Shown piece after piece: positions 11,466 through 22,278 of a stretch of 64,000 nucleotides of DNA (within the stretch, counting starts at the first letter, position 1; each line of letters starts with the position of its first letter). Location of the stretch: contig OY979718.1 of NCBI GenBank assembly GCA_963855995.1, positions 2,627,501 through 2,691,500 on the forward strand, read 5' to 3'. The stretch comes from Muricea muricata (taxonomy: Eukaryota; Cnidaria; Anthozoa; Malacalcyonacea; Plexauridae). The notes under the pieces were generated by a model. It worked only from the letters and a program-made list of their open reading frames with translations, did not search any database and was not told where the DNA came from. Position numbers and translations under genes: made by a program.

Positions 11466-11912
11466 TATGGGTGTTTTGTCGCATAATTTTAGTTCATATT
11501 AACATGTGTTTGATGGCGAAGCGTTGAGCGTAGAAGAGGCTTCGAAAAGAATACGAAATGCGGTGCCCAAGAGTAGGCTAAACAAGACTATGTGGGGTAT
11601 TCGAATATTTGAATCCTGGAAGAACGAGTGAGCTAATGAGAACGGTTCCGCCGAGTTGGGTATGTTTGGCCTGGATGTGTCAGCTATTGAAAACCTGAAG
11701 ACAAACATATTAAGCGGTATGACTGCCGATACGTTGAGTTTTTGGTTGTGCAAGTTTGTACAAAAAGTGCGGGATAAACATGGAAAACATATCTAGAGAA
11801 GACTGTTTATCAGCTGATATGTTGTAAAAAGCGTTACTACGAAGAAAATGGAAAAGCAGAGATGAACCCGCTTAACACAGAAAATTACAAGTACGCCACG
11901 CATGTCACAGGA
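11466..11912 (+). pseudogene. Crypton/KIAA1958-like (DUF3504-type) remnant, U1
   Basis: Plus-strand readings: EEASKRIRNAVPKSRLNKT, then RIFESW; next LGMFGLDVSA, then MTADTLSFWLCKFVQKVRDK; next, one frame over, TVYQLICC and RYYEENGKAEMNPLN. This is the N-terminal part of the KIAA1958/ZMYM2-like family descended from Crypton tyrosine recombinases (W-x-R-x-F-x-x-W, L-x-FWL-x-KFV-x-x-VR, LYQL, RY-x-x-x-NG). In-frame stops (for example TGA near 11628) and a one-base frameshift after GKHI kill it. No recombinase catalytic domain follows. It lies within the ZP intron on the opposite strand. Confidence 0.75.
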
Positions 11913-12407
11913 GTTGTCTTTATTTTAGGATATAATGTTCTAATTGTATCTGTTGATATTATGTTGTAATTGTTGTTATATGTAGTACCTAGAAGAAACG
12001 CTCTAAATGCATATAATTATGAAATGTTGCTCTAGGCACGGTTTAAGAACACGATTTTAAGGTACAATGTTTATGCAAATGAGTGTATTATTTGCCTATT
12101 GTTCTGGAAGGAATTTTAATGATACTGATCCTCCTCTTTTATCCACCTCCTCCTGATTTTAGAATGCGGGATTGGACCGAGAGGTAATGAATATTTAATT
12201 ATTTTGAGAAGGATTGTTAATTAGTGCATTATCTTGGTTTCACAACTCATCATCCACGTGATCAATTGCTCATGATTTCGACATAAATAATCAATGAGTA
12301 TATGGATTTCGGTATTCAAATCACAACAAAATCTTTACCAGTTGATTGTCGGATGGTCGTTGAAGTAGCTCGGATGGCTGAGAGTGTTATTGAATTAACA
12401 CATACAG

Positions 12408-13140
12408 TGCACCGAACTTAAATTCACTACACCAAATTTTTAATTTTTTACACCCGATATAATTTTATCATTGACGCCGAATTTACATTTATCACCCGGA
12501 TTTAAAGTTATATATCTCGCCGAATTTAGATATAAATTTCATTATAGCTAAATCTCTCACTTTCACTAGTAAAATATTTCTTCTGTCAGAAGAGAAGCAC
12601 ACAAATTTTTAAAACATTTTTTTTCATATCGGCTTTATATTTTTGTTAACAAGTTATGTTTTGATTAATATAAATTATGTAACTAGAAATATATTGAAAC
12701 AAGCAGACGGTCCTTTTATGTCGCCCAGTCGCTCTTGAAAAGAAATTTGCAGCTCAAAGTCCCAACAGTTTGTTGATCACATTATTAGTAAGATCACTTA
12801 AAATGACAAAATAACTTGTTTCAATTGATAGTTTTTGTCTTTCTGGCTTGTCGAGATATTCAGATTTTTTTTTAAAAATGTAAATAAAACAACTTGTGAC
12901 GTCATAGTGGATAATATTTATCTATAAAAACACTCATACAATGTTAAAATTTTGCAAAAAAGGGGCCAACGCAAAAGGCTCTGCTGAAGTATCAAAAAAA
13001 CCTGTCAATGTATATACTTTGATAGATATATAAATAAATAACAATATAATTACTTTATAGCATTATGATACCTGTGAATATACATATTAGCTGAGCCACA
13101 GATCTTTTGTGTCCGAGACGACTTTTTAGCAAACCCCATA
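12408..13140. repeat. Second copy of the minisatellite-led AT-rich block, U1
   Basis: Direct repeat of 10271-10980: same degenerate 20-bp array at the start, same following sequence (CAAGCAGACG, AAATTTGCAGCTCAAA, CTTGTCGAGATATTCAGA). The two blocks are about 2.1 kb apart and provide the homology for the rearrangements seen in U3. Confidence 0.8.
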
Positions 13141-15102
13141 ATATCTTAAAACTACACAGTTGCATGAGTAATCTCCGTGCTCAGAATTTGTGTGAAATAA
13201 TTCCAAATTCATGTCGCTTTTTAAGTCATTGTATAATTGTATGCATGCCGAGGGTCAGTGTAATGAATATTTCATGGGAGAAAAAACTGCATGCAGAGTA
13301 GTTCGAGGAACTCGAAAAGTTTTCCTGCTTGTTACTCCGCCTGCCTGCCTGCTAACCACGTCGTTAGAACTCATTTTCTAACCGAATATCTCAATAAAAC
13401 ACATATTTTAGCATGTATACTGAAATATTTAAATGACCACAAGGTTTCCCCTGCAAAAATTCTCAACTCATTTTTAGCCGAACATCACAACAAAACATCC
13501 ATTTGAGGGGTAACTACTTCATTTTCCTGGGCTAAAGTCGGTCCGAGCACGTAACTCAGTATATGTGCACAAAGGAGAATGAAATATTGCTTTGTTCTTA
13601 TTAAAAAATCCACTCAGCCAGGGACTTACCGCCAACTTGTCATGTATACCGCTGAGCCATCTCAACAAAACACATATTTTAGCATGGTTGTACTAAATCA
13701 TTTAAACGGTGAGAATGAGTATTCGTCAAGCAAAAATTCTCACTCAAATGTTTGAAAACGACGAATTTTAACCGATCCAGGTCGCGAAGTGTGCGTGATC
13801 GCGGGCACGTCATTAAAGTTTTGAATCACATAATTTTTCTCGTTGTGTTTCTACTCAAATTTTTGTTTCTCTGTAAAATTCAATGAATACTTGTACATTT
13901 TTAGTGAACAGCGAAAAGGTTCATGATGCAAAACGTCCCATGGAAAATGTTTTAATAATTAAACGACAATTTTTTTTTTCGAATTAGCTATACATATATA
14001 GGAACGAGTATATGTATTTCGAGATATCCGTACATATCCCTAACCACTTCGGAAATGGCGCTTTGCAAGATTTGCCTACTCTATTATCCGACTGTCGTGT
14101 TCAAGTGCATGGTTGCTATTTTGACATGCAAATTTTTGTCAGACACTCTTGAGCACAGGGCTCTAACTAGAATGTTAATTCTAGGGTAGCTGAATTTTTT
14201 ATCGTTTAGCTCTGGCTGACAACTTTCTGCTATACTGTCCGCCGTGACCTCCAAGAAACACCATACGAGACTAACAATTGAAAACACAAGTAACTTTTAA
14301 CCACACTTTCTGACTTTAATTCAGTCATGTCGAGGAATCGACTTGTGACAGGCTTGTGATATCTAGCAGCGCTTTTTCACCTTCCTCACAATTCCGAAAT
14401 CTGCATGAATCTCGATATCAATTGTTGTTAAGGTTGATTTAAAAAGAAATTATTTGAACAGAACAGGAATATATGACCAGTGGCGGATCTAGCGTAAGTC
14501 AAAATAAATTACCACAGCTCATTCTAGGATATATTTACATTTTAAAATACCTTCAAAGCAACTTCATTGGTTAGATTTTATTCTTTTGAAATTCATAACC
14601 TATAACATTGTTATAAAGTTATTTTGAATTTAAAGTTGAGCTGCTATAATTTATTTTGGTTTACCCTGAATCCTCCACTGTATATGACTTTACCCCTCTT
14701 TCTCTCATTACTAACTCTTTATGGCTCTGCAAGAACGCACTGATCACGACGCTCGAGAAAAACGTATGAATATTCGGTTTTGTACCTATTGATAACTCAG
14801 AAATGACTTAGCTAATGTCCCAATCAAAGCTTGACTTGTCTCTAACATTAATTAAAGTTTGTTCGAGGAACGTTTGGAGTCAACATGATGGAAATAGATA
14901 GCAGCAATAGATAATTCACAAAATTATGCGACCTGGCATGAAGAAATTGATAACAAGGCTGTGTAAGTTTTGAAAGTTGGCTAGTCAGTTTTGCTGTTTT
15001 CTCTCGCCTGTTTGAAACAAAAGAAAAGCTCAAATGCACGAGAGGCAGAAAACTGTGAAATTTAAAATATGCATAAATAATATAATGTTTATAAATACGT
15101 AC
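13141..15102. other. ZP intron 1, left part, U1
   Basis: Conserved non-coding sequence with Gly- and Cys-poor short ORFs. No gene supported. A minus-strand ORF at 14084-14287 begins like a signal peptide, but its frame is not kept in U2 or U3. Confidence 0.5.
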
Positions 15103-15160
15103 CTCTAGCATGGATAGTAAACGCGAGAGAAAGACGACAGGAAACACAGATTTCAAACAT
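15103..15160 (-). pseudogene. ZP gene exon 1 (signal peptide), U1
   Basis: ATG at 15158-15160 begins MFEICVSC, followed by a hydrophobic run ending TIHAR, then donor GAG|GTACGT. The exon ends in phase 1, matching the phase-1 acceptor of exon 2, so the junction codes Arg-Asp-Lys-Leu-Thr-Cys. One codon longer than in U2 and U3. The exon looks sound, but the gene is broken downstream. Confidence 0.75.
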
Positions 15161-15614
15161 CTTCTTTGGCTTTGGCCCGTATTAGTGACCACTGACACAA
15201 CTGATGTGTTTACTGAAAGAATACTGAATCCAGACTGAGGCAAGCTACCGTTGTGATGAGTCATATGTAAGCCAAGTGCTGAAGGAAATTCATTGAAAAT
15301 TGTCAGGCGGCGAAACTTAGGTCTATGATCAGGCTAGAAATTTATCGGACAGGAATGATATTAAACAACTTTCATCATTAAATATCCATTTCAAATTTCT
15401 ATTGATAAATTAAAAACCTTTTAACCATTTGATTAGTACGAGCGAATCTTAAAGTGGTTCGATCGCTAATGGTAGTACCAGATTCTATTCTGTATGAACA
15501 AGTAAAGTGATGATTGTGATGTAATGTTGTAGTAAAAATGGGAGGAATTCGAATCGCGCAGTTTTAAGGCCAAATTTTGTACAATATGTATACATTCCAC
15601 GCGTAAATAATAGG
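15161..15614. other. Upstream flank of ZP exon 1, U1
   Basis: Presumed promoter region of the minus-strand ZP gene. No TATA box that I trust. Confidence 0.4.
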
Positions 15615-16140
15615 GAACTTTTGATCTGCTGGGCCAACTTACGATATTCGATCGTCTGATTTACTTGAAAAATTAAATTGGAAATCTCTCGAAGAATGGC
15701 GAAAATACCTAAAAATCTACTTTCATTTATAAAATCCTAAATAGCTACACCGCACCAAATCTTAAAGATGTTTTTTGTCCCAACAATGAAAGAGATCTCT
15801 ACATTCTCAGAAATAGAGAAACTGATCTAGCACCACCTATGCTGAAAAAAGAATTTGGCAAGAGGTGCTTCAGTTATAATGGTGCCGTGCACTGGAGTAA
15901 TCTTCCTGATGAGGCTAAAATTGCGGAATCTTCATGATCTAATCAATCTTAAAACAAAGGATGAGTTGAAATTTGCTCGTAAATGTTTTCGTCTATATTA
16001 AATATATATCTGTATTTGTATTTTCTTAATGTGTAACGTATTACCTGTATTGTTTCTATCTTGTAAATTAGTTAATTTGTTTTAAATCACGCCCCTCATG
16101 GGACCAGCCAACTAATGGCTGATGAGGCTAGCGTGACAAA
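15615..16140 (+). mobile_element. LINE (non-LTR retrotransposon) 3' fragment, U1
   Basis: The plus strand reads LNWKSLEEWRKY, then NSYTAPNLKDVF, FGKRCFSYNGAVHWSNLP and LKTKDELKFARK across several frameshifts. This is the C-terminal tail of a reverse-transcriptase ORF of a common invertebrate LINE type. The 3' UTR runs to about 16140. 5'-truncated. U3 keeps only the beginning (about 48950-49057), and U2 has lost it. Confidence 0.8.
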
Positions 16141-17048
16141 TTTTTGTATGTGTGTATTTGCGATGGCTACGTGATTCCAGTACGACTACGAGATTTTGCC
16201 GTTGAAAATCAGCTACTGCAGTGCAAACTCGATAATGTCCTGTTTTTTTACATAATATGTCTTTAATTAAAACAGCAGTTGATCTAAAGCGAAGACGAAT
16301 ACGGTTTTGTCGGAGAGAATTTAAAAAATAAAAATCTCGCAGTCGTACTCGAATCAGGTGGCCGTCGCAAATCTAAAGTGCTCTAATATACTGACTACGC
16401 AAGCGTTCTCAAATAAATCAGTTTGAAATAAATTTTGTGTGAAAATCGAGGCTTGTGAATGTGGAAAAATGATACAACTGCAACAATTGGGTGGGAAGAA
16501 CAGATAATAAAAGCCTGATTTGTTTCTATATCACTTACACAACACATATACTTGTCGTAAAGAAAATATCATCCCAAGCCTAACAAACAGAAATGTTAAT
16601 AACAAATAATGGAGCATTCACTGATTCATCATTTGAAGTATATGTGTGACCTTTTAAAACCGGCTTGACATGTCCAGCTTTGAGAGCAATGATTTTAAAG
16701 TCTAAATTAAAATGGATGTACAGGAAGCGAAAGTTGGGTTCGTTGCGGAAGGCTGCATTTGCACAATATTTCCTTGTACGGTATGATCCAAATAATATAT
16801 TAAAACATATATCGTTTGCAACGGAACATCAATGAAATTAACAGCTTGCACTCGCTTACAAATTCTTTTAATGAATGACTATTCCTCCATATGCGAAAGG
16901 AACACTTTAATTGATATTTAAACTAACTCTTGAGCCAAGCCTTAAACAAAAATATAAATTGGCATCAATATAAAGTCCGTACGTTGTAATAATTAATTAA
17001 TTAAGTGACATTAAAGCAATTTTAGCACAGTGCATCACTAATCTACTG
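16141..17048. other. Intergenic region 3' of the GGN gene
   Basis: AT-rich, no coding signal. It is duplicated at about 49066-49745. Confidence 0.5.
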
Positions 17049-17438
17049 TCAATAAAAGTCATTTTCCAGGAATATTTGCTGAAGGGACTTTTTTGTTTTT
17101 TTTTTGCTGTTATCCACACAGTCCTTGCCATTCTCGCCATTTTTTCCATTTTCACCGTCTTTCCCATCTTCGCCGTTTCCTCCATTCCCGCCATTCCCAC
17201 CATTCCCGCCGTTGCATCCATTACCACCATTGCCACCATTACCACCGTTTCCCCCGTCGCCACCGTCACCGCCGTTGCCACCGTTGCCACCGTTCCCACC
17301 ATTACCACCATTGCCACCACTACCACCATTGCCGCCATTACTTCGACGATTTCCAAGCAGTCTACCACTGCAAGAATCGCCAAAATTACACAGGAATGCC
17401 AATAGCAACAGCACAAGTATAGTACGTTTGAGTATCAT
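17049..17438 (-). CDS. Secreted Gly-Asn (GGN) repeat protein, intact copy 1
   Basis: A 129-residue single-exon protein. Residues 1-22 are a signal peptide (MILKRTILV, leucine-rich core, ending FGDSC). Residues 23-33 are basic (SGRLLGNRR). Then comes a run of about 20 GGN triplets with occasional GGS, GGD and GC replacements, a charged tract EDGKDGENGKNGENGKDC, and a Lys-rich tail ending ENDFY. The glycine at every third position of the charged tract is collagen-like but has no proline. The signal peptide and GGN linker resemble those of the EF-hand protein, so the two are probably paralogues, this one without EF-hands. Secreted structural or matrix role is inference. Divergent from the EF-hand gene about 4.2 kb away. 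Confidence 0.8.
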   Translation of the reverse strand: MILKRTILVLLLLAFLCNFGDSCSGRLLGNRRSNGGNGGSGGNGGNGGNGGNGGNGGDGGDGGNGGNGGNGGNGCNGGNGGNGGNGGNGEDGKDGENGKNGENGKDCVDNSKKKTKKSLQQIFLENDFY

Positions 17439-20400
17439 TTTTGAATGAATGAAATTTCACTTCTTGTTGACTCGTTCTGCTGTGATTTCAAGCTTCACCG
17501 TCGGTGTTTTCGCCTACTGAATGCCGCATTGCTCAGGCGCGCCACTTGCTTTAAAGACGTACTGCGGAACTTGTCACGCAATTACGTACTTCCGCTAAAT
17601 CAAAAGAATAACAATTATGTAAACTTTATATTGCATCAAATTTTTCATTTTATACAATTGTAAATCTCACTTATTAAAGGCAACTTGCAATCGACTGCTT
17701 GAGTCTCTAATAACGTAAAAGCGAATATATACATAACTGTATTCAGTCATGCTATGCAAATATTTCTGCGTTTAATTCAAACACCGTAAATATTCTAAAC
17801 TACATATCACCAAATCACGCGTCAGCTTATATAAAGTCATATATCTATAACAAACAATAAATTGCAATAAAATATTCAATTTTTAAAAGTTATTGATAGT
17901 TCTGGAAAAGCATTCATTTGCGAAAATGCCAAGAGAGCTAATCGAACGATTGAAAAACTTTACAGATTTGAATTTGTCATTTTGTTCCATGAATTTAATA
18001 GTCAATTGTTTGAATTATATTTTAGTGCCCGTTTTCACGGGAGCCCAATACTAATCTTGAGATATCGTTATATATAAAAAATCAACTAGCTACTTTCTGT
18101 TCTTCGAAGAAGTTCTTCATCGAATATCTCGCATAGGCGCGTATATATATATATATTCATCGCAAAGAGGTGAAAACGTTTTAAATCCACGGATAATCAA
18201 TCTAGATCAAAATATTTCATAGCCAAAAGCCTATGCGGAAATATGATTCAAATTAGGTATAACAAGGCGTACATGCCTTATATTTTTGCAAATCTTACGC
18301 ATGGATAAGAAATGCGCATTATAAATGACAAACTCTTAAAACAGATGTAAAAAAACAAATGTCGCGATAAAGATAAGCTTCCTGTTATAAGTGCGGGTCG
18401 TTGAAGGGCATTGCCTTGTTTGATATAACATGCGTAACGTACACTGTTAATAAGAAACACGAATTGATTGAGTGCGGGTCAACAGAATTTTGGTGCAGAA
18501 GCAATTTGCTGAACTTATAAACTTCGAATTAATAAACTTCATTAATAAGTAATTAGAAATATTAATTTACATTGAGGTATCTCAGTAAACGCTTAATAAA
18601 GCTTTTTGGAATGGAATTAATTTAAAAAAAGTAATCTAGTAATAATTTACTTGGAAATTTCAGTATGTATTTCAGTAATATCTCAGTACGTATTTTCTTT
18701 TTTCATAACGCAGCAATGAATTATTATAATATATCATTATAGTTAGTACATACCCGCACTTGATAATTCTGTGATTGCATGAGAACTTGCTACATTTGCA
18801 CATGACAAAAGAAATGAACGCTCGCATTTTTGAGAGCAGACTTAATCACGAAAATATTTAATAATGAACAAGTGATCTAGCTATAACTGCTTATACGTCT
18901 CGAATGACATAATTTTCATATTACTTATTTATTATTAGTTGAAAATTGCATTTATCGACTTCATGGCAAAACCTGAAGCGTTGTATCCACCTCTTGGCGA
19001 TAATTCTCATTCTAAACATAATATTCCATCCCTACCAGAACCAAAATTTACGTTTTGCTTGCATTTTTCTCTTTTGATTCTGTCTCCTTTTCCGCCAAAA
19101 GTCGAGCGTGGCGTCGCTTCAGTGCCTTGGCGTATTGGCGCACAATGATCAGAATCATAAATGTTGACGTGCAGTTAATGTACGGCGTGCAGGTTTTACA
19201 AGGAATGCACCCTCGACTATAGAACGAAAAAAGTGAAGCGCTTCTTTATGCAGCTCTAATGGAGGATGGTTTGAACATTAATCCTGTCAGATTTTAAAAC
19301 AAAATTTGGTGCTTTGCTTGTGTTTTGTAAAGTATTTCGTTCCATTAGAAACAATTTCGTTTGTATTTAAATTCTGTCTAGCTACTCCCCCCCCCCCCCC
19401 CCCCATTTCGTTTGTTTTCAAAAAATCATTAACTACTGACTGTATGCAGGATAATTAACGAAATAACTGCACTCCTCTAAGCTAATCAGCATCCAGTAAT
19501 TTTGTCATGCTAACATTAACTACAGAGACTTTATTCAGCGAATGAAGATCAACGATATACGCTTTTTTAACTAGCAGGATTACAATTGGGTGAACAGGCT
19601 TTCCCTTTCAACCAAGTATATCTATGAGTAATGAAGTTACTTATGATTTAAGAAACAAGCGTAATTTCCAACTGCCCACCGTAAGAACTAATAGGTTTTA
19701 AAGATCTTTTATTCCTGCGAGCATCAGAGAATTCTTGTAGACTTGTATATTATTAAATTATATCATATTTTAGTCAAATTTCTTAATTATATTGCATAAT
19801 TTCTGTCAGTTTGTATTATACCTCAATTAGTTAAGAATAAATAGTATCTATGTATATGTATATGTAGCACGTAACTCAGTTGTAATATGATAGCTGCAAA
19901 GCCTTCATTTGAATTAAACTATGTATCTATCTACCTCTCTATCTATTTACCTACAGCATCCAATAATTTCGTCATTTCGTTATAAAGTAAGAATGGTTTA
20001 AATAATTTTAATTGAATGCCGCAATACTTTGACACCACTACTTTATATACATATAGCTAAGGATGCAAGTATTTGTAATTGGTCTCATGGAACAATTAAG
20101 GCCCCAGTTACACGATACCGGATTACTACCGGAGCGACACCAAATTGAACTATTTCAAGGGGGATATAACACTAAAAAAATGAAAATCTAATAAAATTAA
20201 TCAAAAACTGTCGAGATGAAATGTTTCAAAAGAAGATAAGACCGGAAAGCGTCTTAACTTGATATCACTGCGAGGTGAATCCTTGCTCTAGCCAAAAGAA
20301 AAACGTTTTTGTTCATAGCTACATGGTTCTTAGGAGAAGTATAGTAGGAAATTGTTCCGAACTGCTGCCAAATATTAAGATACCTATGACACGAAATTTT

Positions 20401-21636
20401 GTGCTACATTTTATGCATTGCAAAGATTACTTAAAATGACAATGTAACTTCTTTGGTAATTTTGTTATTACTGTTTTCGTTCTCGAAATATATTACTTTC
20501 TTCTATATGCAAATAATACAACGTGTGACATCTACATATAACGAGTTATCAAAAAGCGTTTTTGCCTTCAAAAGTGCTCAAAATATTGCACACACAAATA
20601 CTTCATCATGGCTGACGCATATTTAAATATAGTTTTGGCTAGATTTTTTTGTAATACAGTTCTACCAAATAGGAAATTTTTGAAAAATCATTATACACTT
20701 TTTGCTTTTCTAACAAAGTTAAATATCTCCCAAAAGAAAAGGGTAAGAAAAAAATTACCAAAGACGTTGTCTTATCACTTTTAAATGATCTTTGCAACGC
20801 ATAAAATAAAGCGTCGGACAAAATTTCGTAAAATGGGCAGTTTCAAAGGAAACAAACATCATCTCGTTGACACTATTGTTCCGGTGTTCTCATTGAAGTA
20901 GTCATTAAGATACTCCTAAGGGCCCTGCCTTAACATCTTTCCTCATATTTTTCTGATACTGGCACTGATGTTGTTGTTTTGCCCCCTGTATTACCACGCA
21001 AGGAGGGGGTTTAAAAGTGCGAAGGCAATCGAAATGCATGGGAAAAACTTGATTGGCACAGGATCCAAAGAATCATAATCCAAAAATAGGTTGGCCTTCC
21101 TGTTATGTTATTACTCCGCCTGCCGTAGGCGTAGCGGACTATGTCAACAAAACACGCATTAAAATGTATGCTAGAACATCTAAACCGCAAGAAGGTTTTA
21201 CGTGAAAAGACTCTTATGCAAAATGTTTTAAAAGGACAAATTCCACCGCGGAATTTTGACCTTTCTTTGAAATTGTTTGGATCACGAAAAAGTGGTGATA
21301 TTAGCTTCCATTAAGGAGCTCTTGATATATTGTTTAAGTCAAATGTATTGTGTCCCAGTCGAAGACTAGAAATATATATTAGAAAAAATGAACTCAAACT
21401 CCTTGACTCTCGCAAAACTGTCTTTGAAAAATGCACATGCAAGATATTGTAATTTGACATTGTAATGAAACAAATACCTTTTATGTCGTGACATAAAATC
21501 AGACATCCTGCTATATGAGTGCTGACGAATATTCCCTTTTTTGGTATCAGCCAATCAGAGAATTCGAAAGCAACGTACATTCTTTTTAGCAATTAGAATC
21601 GATAATACTGCCTGGAATAATCAATTACCGCGCGCA
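17439..21636. other. Divergent intergenic region, U2
   Basis: Colinear with 280-4346. Poly-C run at 19387-19404, TATC/TACC microsatellite near 19921-19955. No gene supported. The plus-strand ORF at 18939-19148 recurs at 35008-35217 but has no recognisable domain. Confidence 0.6.
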
Positions 21637-21736
21637 TATAAATCGAACGGGACACTGCAATCTGGCATTAAGTGCAAAGAGATTTGAATGACGGACAACA
21701 ACTGATTCGAAGAAAAATACAAATCTTAAAGCAAAA
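21637..21736 (+). promoter_or_regulatory. TATA box and 5' leader with uORF, EF-hand gene U2
   Basis: TATAAAT at 21637-21643. Five-codon uORF at 21688-21705 (MTDNN, TGA). Same architecture as U1. Confidence 0.7.
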
Positions 21737-22105
21737 ATGATGCTCAAGCATTTCTTACTCGTATTGGTGTTAGCAGGACTCTGGTCTTTCAGCTACTCCT
21801 GCAGTAGAAGGAGAGGTGGCAATGGTGGAAGTGGCGGAGATTCTGGAGGTAACGGCAATGGTGGAAACGGTGGTAATGGTGGAAACGGCCGGAAACGATC
21901 GTCGCACGAGTCCTTCTCACTCGATTTTGCTGTATTTGACGCCGACCGCAATGGCAAGATTTCTCGTGCAGAATTCTTGGATCTTCAGCCTGACCACCAA
22001 GGTCTATTTAATGAAGCAGACACAAACGGAGATGATCATGTGGACTGCGAAGAGTTCAAAGCCGCGGTTCACATTTTTGGTGGAGAAGCAAATTGCGAGA
22101 AATAA
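21737..22105 (+). CDS. Small secreted GGN-linker EF-hand protein, U2 copy
   Basis: 122 residues, same layout as U1: signal peptide 1-22, CSRRRGG and a GGN/GGS linker to 51, RKR at 52-54, EF loop 1 at 68-79 and loop 2 at 95-106. Loop 1 reads DADRNGKISRAE (Gly4 to Arg, a tolerated position). The segment between the loops reads DHQGLFNEA, identical to U3 and unlike U1 and U4, while the SRRR start of the linker is shared with U1. This mosaic suggests conversion between units. Open frame, TATA box, uORF and poly(A) signal are all present. Confidence 0.9.
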   Translation: MMLKHFLLVLVLAGLWSFSYSCSRRRGGNGGSGGDSGGNGNGGNGGNGGNGRKRSSHESFSLDFAVFDADRNGKISRAEFLDLQPDHQGLFNEADTNGDDHVDCEEFKAAVHIFGGEANCEK

Positions 22106-22272
22106 ACGTCGTTAATACGTAATTAGAAATACTTACAATAATGTTCTAATAAACGTTCTTTTATAGATACGACCGTATTTTGATAGCTTCGTTGGGCTTT
22201 GTAGAACTAATTAATTGATTTAACAGTAATCTTATAGCAACAATTCACTTGGAATACTTCGAAAGTGTGAAA

Positions 22273-22278
22273 AATAAA
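22273..22278 (+). terminator. Poly(A) signal AATAAA, EF-hand gene U2
   Basis: Same position relative to the stop as in U1. Confidence 0.55.

Larger units (their letters stand above)
1..17154. repeat. Tandem segmental duplication, unit 1 (U1)
   Basis: First of four direct copies. Position 1 aligns with 17155 and with 49828. Long stretches are nearly identical line by line to U2 (for example 2761-3330 against 20040-20630). Contents in order: broken GGN gene (minus), EF-hand gene (plus), Bcl-2-like remnant, ZP gene (minus) with a Crypton remnant in its intron, and a LINE fragment. U1 and U2 share a Penelope-like insertion in the ZP exon, an internal duplication in the ZP intron and a poly-C tract that U3 and U4 lack. 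The true left end lies outside the window. Confidence 0.95.

Noticed and set aside
11499-11753. Minus-strand 84-codon ORF over the Crypton remnant
   Set aside because: Shadow of the plus-strand Crypton reading, which matches a known family.
14084-14287. Minus-strand ORF beginning like a signal peptide (MFSIVSLVWCFLE)
   Set aside because: Start codon and frame are not kept at the equivalent places in U2 and U3.
14848-15264. 138-codon minus-strand ORF (also 33387-33734 and 48232-48645)
   Set aside because: Runs through the splice donor of ZP exon 1 in a different frame from the signal peptide.
16997-17416. Val/Met/Ala-rich minus-strand ORF, and similar at 49760-50071, 21816-22115, 38181-38501 and 54280-54591
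   Set aside because: Alternative frames of the GGN repeats; no signal peptide or domain.
18939-19148. Plus-strand ORF with FIDFMAKPEALYPPL (also 35008-35217)
   Set aside because: Partly deleted in U1, absent in U4, no recognisable domain or splice sites.
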